Shown here in pieces: positions 62,093-64,000 of a stretch of 64,000 nucleotides of DNA (positions within the stretch are counted from its first letter, which is position 1; each line of letters opens with the position of its first letter). The translations under genes were made by a program, and so were the position numbers. The DNA is from Bacillota bacterium (GTDB taxonomy: Bacteria; Bacillota; Clostridia; Lachnospirales; Lachnospiraceae), in contig JAEWCQ010000016.1 of the NCBI GenBank assembly GCA_023390555.1, forward strand, positions 124,001 to 188,000, read 5' to 3'. The notes under the pieces are model-generated. The model was not told the origin of the DNA and did not search any database. It saw only the letters and a list, made by a program, of their open reading frames with translations.

Positions 62093-62135
62093 GAAAACCC
62101 ACGGGAGTATGGCAGGCATATTCCAGCGGGTTTTC
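62093..62135. terminator. Bidirectional terminator, lipoprotein gene and guaB
   Basis: GAAAACCC (62093-62100) pairs with GGGTTTTC (62128-62135), with an inner TATG/CATA pair. A-rich and T-rich flanks suit both strands. Confidence 0.75.
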
Positions 62136-62154
62136 CTATTCCTATGACGTTATA

Positions 62155-63615
62155 TCAGCGATTGTCGTCAATGCTGTAGTTTGGAGCTTCCTTCGTGATA
62201 TGAATATCATGCGGATGACTTTCTTTTAAAGAAGCAGCAGTGATCTTCACAAACTGACCGTTCTGTTTTAAATCTTCGATGGTCGGACAACCGCAGTAGC
62301 CCATACCGGAACGGATTCCACCGACTAACTGGAAGACGGTATCTTCCACATTGCCCTTGTATGCAACCCGGCCTTCCACACCTTCCGGAACCAGTTTCTT
62401 TGCATTCTCCTGGAAATAACGATCCTTACTGCCGTTTTCCATGGCTGCAAGAGAACCCATGCCACGGTATACTTTGTATTTTCTGCCCTGATATAACTCA
62501 AAAGTGCCCGGAGCTTCATCACATCCAGCAAAAATACTACCCATCATGCATACATTCGCACCGGCGGCAAGTGCTTTTGTCATATCACCGGAATACTTGA
62601 TACCTCCGTCTGCAATAATCGGGATACCAGCTTCTTTTGCGGCATCGTAACAGTCCATAATAGCGGTAATCTGAGGAACACCGATACCGGCAACCACACG
62701 GGTGGTACAGATGGAACCAGGTCCGATTCCGACTTTAACGGCATCAACACCGGCCTCGATCAGAGCTTTGGTAGCGGCACCGGTTGCCACGTTGCCTGCA
62801 ACGACCTGAAGATCCGGGTATGCAGACTTGATTTTCCGGACAGCAGTTAAGATATTTAAGGAATGACCGTGTGCGGAGTCCACAACGATAACGTCTACAT
62901 GTGCATCCACGAGTGCAGAAACGCGATCCATCGTATTGCCTGTGATACCGACAGCAGCACCGCAGAGAAGTCTTCCCTGCTCGTCCTTTGCGGAGAGCGG
63001 ATACTTAATCTGTTTTTCAATATCTTTGATCGTGATCAGACCCTTCAAATTAAAATCCTTGTCTACAATCGGAAGTTTCTCTTTTCTGGCCTTGGCAAGA
63101 ATCTGTTTCGCCTCATCGAGCGTAATTCCTTCCGGAGCGGTAATCAATCCTTCTGAAGTCATCGAATCCTTGATTTTTTTGGAAAAATCTGTTTCAAACT
63201 TCAGATCACGATTGGTAATGATACCGACCAGTTTGCCGTTTTCGGTAACCGGGACACCGGAAATACGGAATTTGTTCATTAATTCTTCGGCATCCTGTAA
63301 TGTATGTTCAGGGGAAAGAAAAAACGGATCCGTAATAACTCCGTTTTCCGAACGTTTCACCTTATCGACCTCGTCTGCTTGCATTTCGATAGACATATTT
63401 TTATGGATGATTCCGATACCACCCTGCCTTGCCATGGCAATTGCCATACGATGCTCCGTAACAGTATCCATTCCTGCACTCATCATAGGAATGTTTAATT
63501 TGACTTTTTTGGTCAAATAGGTTGTTAAGTCGATCATGTTAGGTGTTACTTCGGAATAAGCTGGTACCAATAATACGTCATCAAACGTAATTCCTTCGCC
63601 GATAATTGTGCCCAT
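62155..63615 (-). CDS. guaB: Inosine-5'-monophosphate dehydrogenase
   Basis: 486 residues. Barrel with two CBS domains inserted (about 95-210; GVITDPFFLSPEHTLQDA, GVPVTENGKLVGIITNRDL). The catalytic loop is KVGIGPGSICTTRVVAGIGVPQ with the nucleophilic Cys near residue 304, and the flap ends with MGYCGCPTIEDL. It converts IMP to XMP, the first step of GMP synthesis. AGAGAGGAAAC precedes the start. It is transcribed alone and away from the hisA-like gene. Confidence 0.97.
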   Translation of the reverse strand: MGTIIGEGITFDDVLLVPAYSEVTPNMIDLTTYLTKKVKLNIPMMSAGMDTVTEHRMAIAMARQGGIGIIHKNMSIEMQADEVDKVKRSENGVITDPFFLSPEHTLQDAEELMNKFRISGVPVTENGKLVGIITNRDLKFETDFSKKIKDSMTSEGLITAPEGITLDEAKQILAKARKEKLPIVDKDFNLKGLITIKDIEKQIKYPLSAKDEQGRLLCGAAVGITGNTMDRVSALVDAHVDVIVVDSAHGHSLNILTAVRKIKSAYPDLQVVAGNVATGAATKALIEAGVDAVKVGIGPGSICTTRVVAGIGVPQITAIMDCYDAAKEAGIPIIADGGIKYSGDMTKALAAGANVCMMGSIFAGCDEAPGTFELYQGRKYKVYRGMGSLAAMENGSKDRYFQENAKKLVPEGVEGRVAYKGNVEDTVFQLVGGIRSGMGYCGCPTIEDLKQNGQFVKITAASLKESHPHDIHITKEAPNYSIDDNR

Positions 63616-63674
63616 TTTCTTGTTTCCTCTCTTTCTTATATCTAATGTATGGTATTTAGGGTTTTAATTTCTCA

Positions 63675-63703
63675 ATTTTAGCAAAAAAAGTATAGCATGT
63701 CAA
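63675..63703 (-). promoter_or_regulatory. guaB promoter
   Basis: On the minus strand TTGACA (63698-63703) and TAAAAT (63675-63680) are 17 bases apart, leaving a leader of about 55 bases. Confidence 0.78.
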
Positions 63704-63796
63704 TGTAATTTATGTTATTCTAGGCTATGGACAACGGTGTCATTTGTGTAAGTGAACGTTGTCTTTTTTGGAAAGTAAGGCGGAGGAGTCTGGAAG

Positions 63797-64000
63797 ATGG
63801 AATTTCGACCTTGTATTGATATACATAATGGAAAAGTAAAGCAGATTGTCGGTGGCAGTTTAAAAGATGCGGGCAATCAGGCAAAGGAGAATTTCGTTGC
63901 CAACGAGGATGCGGCTTTTTTTGCTGATTTTTACCGCAGAGACGGCATCCGGGGCGGACATATTATTTTACTGAATCCGCCGGAAAGTGAATTCTACGAA
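63797..64000 (+). CDS. hisA: HisA-family isomerase, eukaryotic-type start (runs off right edge)
   Basis: The first 68 codons only. The start FRPCIDIHNGKVKQIVGGSL is the HisA pattern with the phosphate-binding and catalytic Asp (CIDIHNG). What follows, NFVANEDAAFFADFYRRDGIRGGHIILLNPP, is like yeast HIS6, with the missing 'D-x-DGA' loop of ordinary bacterial HisA. HisA opens the ProFAR ring in histidine synthesis. GGAGGAG lies before the ATG. The rest is outside the window, so the assignment rests on this N-terminus. Confidence 0.75.
   Translation, partial: MEFRPCIDIHNGKVKQIVGGSLKDAGNQAKENFVANEDAAFFADFYRRDGIRGGHIILLNPPESEFYE

Noticed and set aside
1..64000. CRISPR array, tRNA, rRNA, insertion sequence, prophage or integrase
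   Set aside because: Looked for on both strands; no regular spaced repeats, cloverleaf genes, transposases or phage genes were seen.

Overview
The window looks like the chromosome of a strictly anaerobic, spore-forming Firmicute of the Lachnospiraceae type. The reasons are clostridial gene families (2Fe-2S ferredoxin of the C. pasteurianum type, a fused NifN-NifB, a split homocitrate synthase, an oxygen-sensitive class III ribonucleotide reductase, SpoVAD/SpoVAE, class 1B PyrD with PyrK), AGGAGG-type ribosome binding sites, and moderate G+C. No rRNA, tRNA, CRISPR array, insertion sequence or prophage was seen.

Layout. 1-7404: the 3' part of a nitrogenase cofactor-assembly operon (nifE partial, nifN-B, ferredoxin, nifV-omega, nifV-alpha), followed by three little-known partners: a PqqD-like protein, an AnfO-family protein and a repeat protein ending in a cysteine cluster. 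7399-11273: a molybdate regulator (excisionase-type HTH plus periplasmic-binding-like domain) divergent from modA-modB-modC. The modA product has its two halves in swapped order, a circular permutation. 11424-14790: an AraC regulator divergent from glycogen phosphorylase. 14919-20327: a lipid-linked sugar locus resembling arn systems: polyprenyl-phosphate glycosyltransferase, GT-C-like membrane protein, an aminotransferase fused to an ATP-grasp ligase, and a pair of small SMR-like flippase subunits. 20389-26057: TPR lipoprotein, Cof-type phosphatase, HflX, and anaerobic nucleotide reductase with a fused redoxin domain and paired NrdR boxes. 26289-37002: pyrimidine genes pyrC-F-K-D, interrupted by an accessory stretch (MFS pump with MerR regulator, cysteine hydrolase, AraC regulator with GH127 arabinofuranosidase), then pyrE.

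37026-41080: VanZ-like protein, small membrane protein, HD hydrolase, an M29 aminopeptidase with a long N-terminal extension, and purE. 41308-48285: GntR regulator plus amidohydrolase, YfcC transporter, FrlB-like deglycase, FrlD-like kinase and a second SIS protein, probably a locus for Amadori-type sugar-amine compounds. 48347-53936: CorC/HlyC-type membrane protein, HAD phosphatase, ECF S component, and a PadR-DUF1700-DUF4097-PspC envelope-stress operon. 53996-64000: glycogen debranching enzyme, membrane-anchored serine hydrolase, ABC-F ATPase, spoVAD-spoVAE, an Asn/Thr-rich lipoprotein, guaB, and the start of a HisA that resembles the eukaryotic type.

How parts fit: the molybdate transporter would feed the nitrogenase cofactor pathway next to it. 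GlgP and the debranching enzyme, although 40 kb apart, act on the same glycogen. pyr, purE, guaB and nrdD together supply nucleotides. The most unusual items are the permuted ModA, the nif-linked accessory trio, the aminotransferase-ATP-grasp fusion in an arn-like setting, and the two-deglycase Amadori-like operon.
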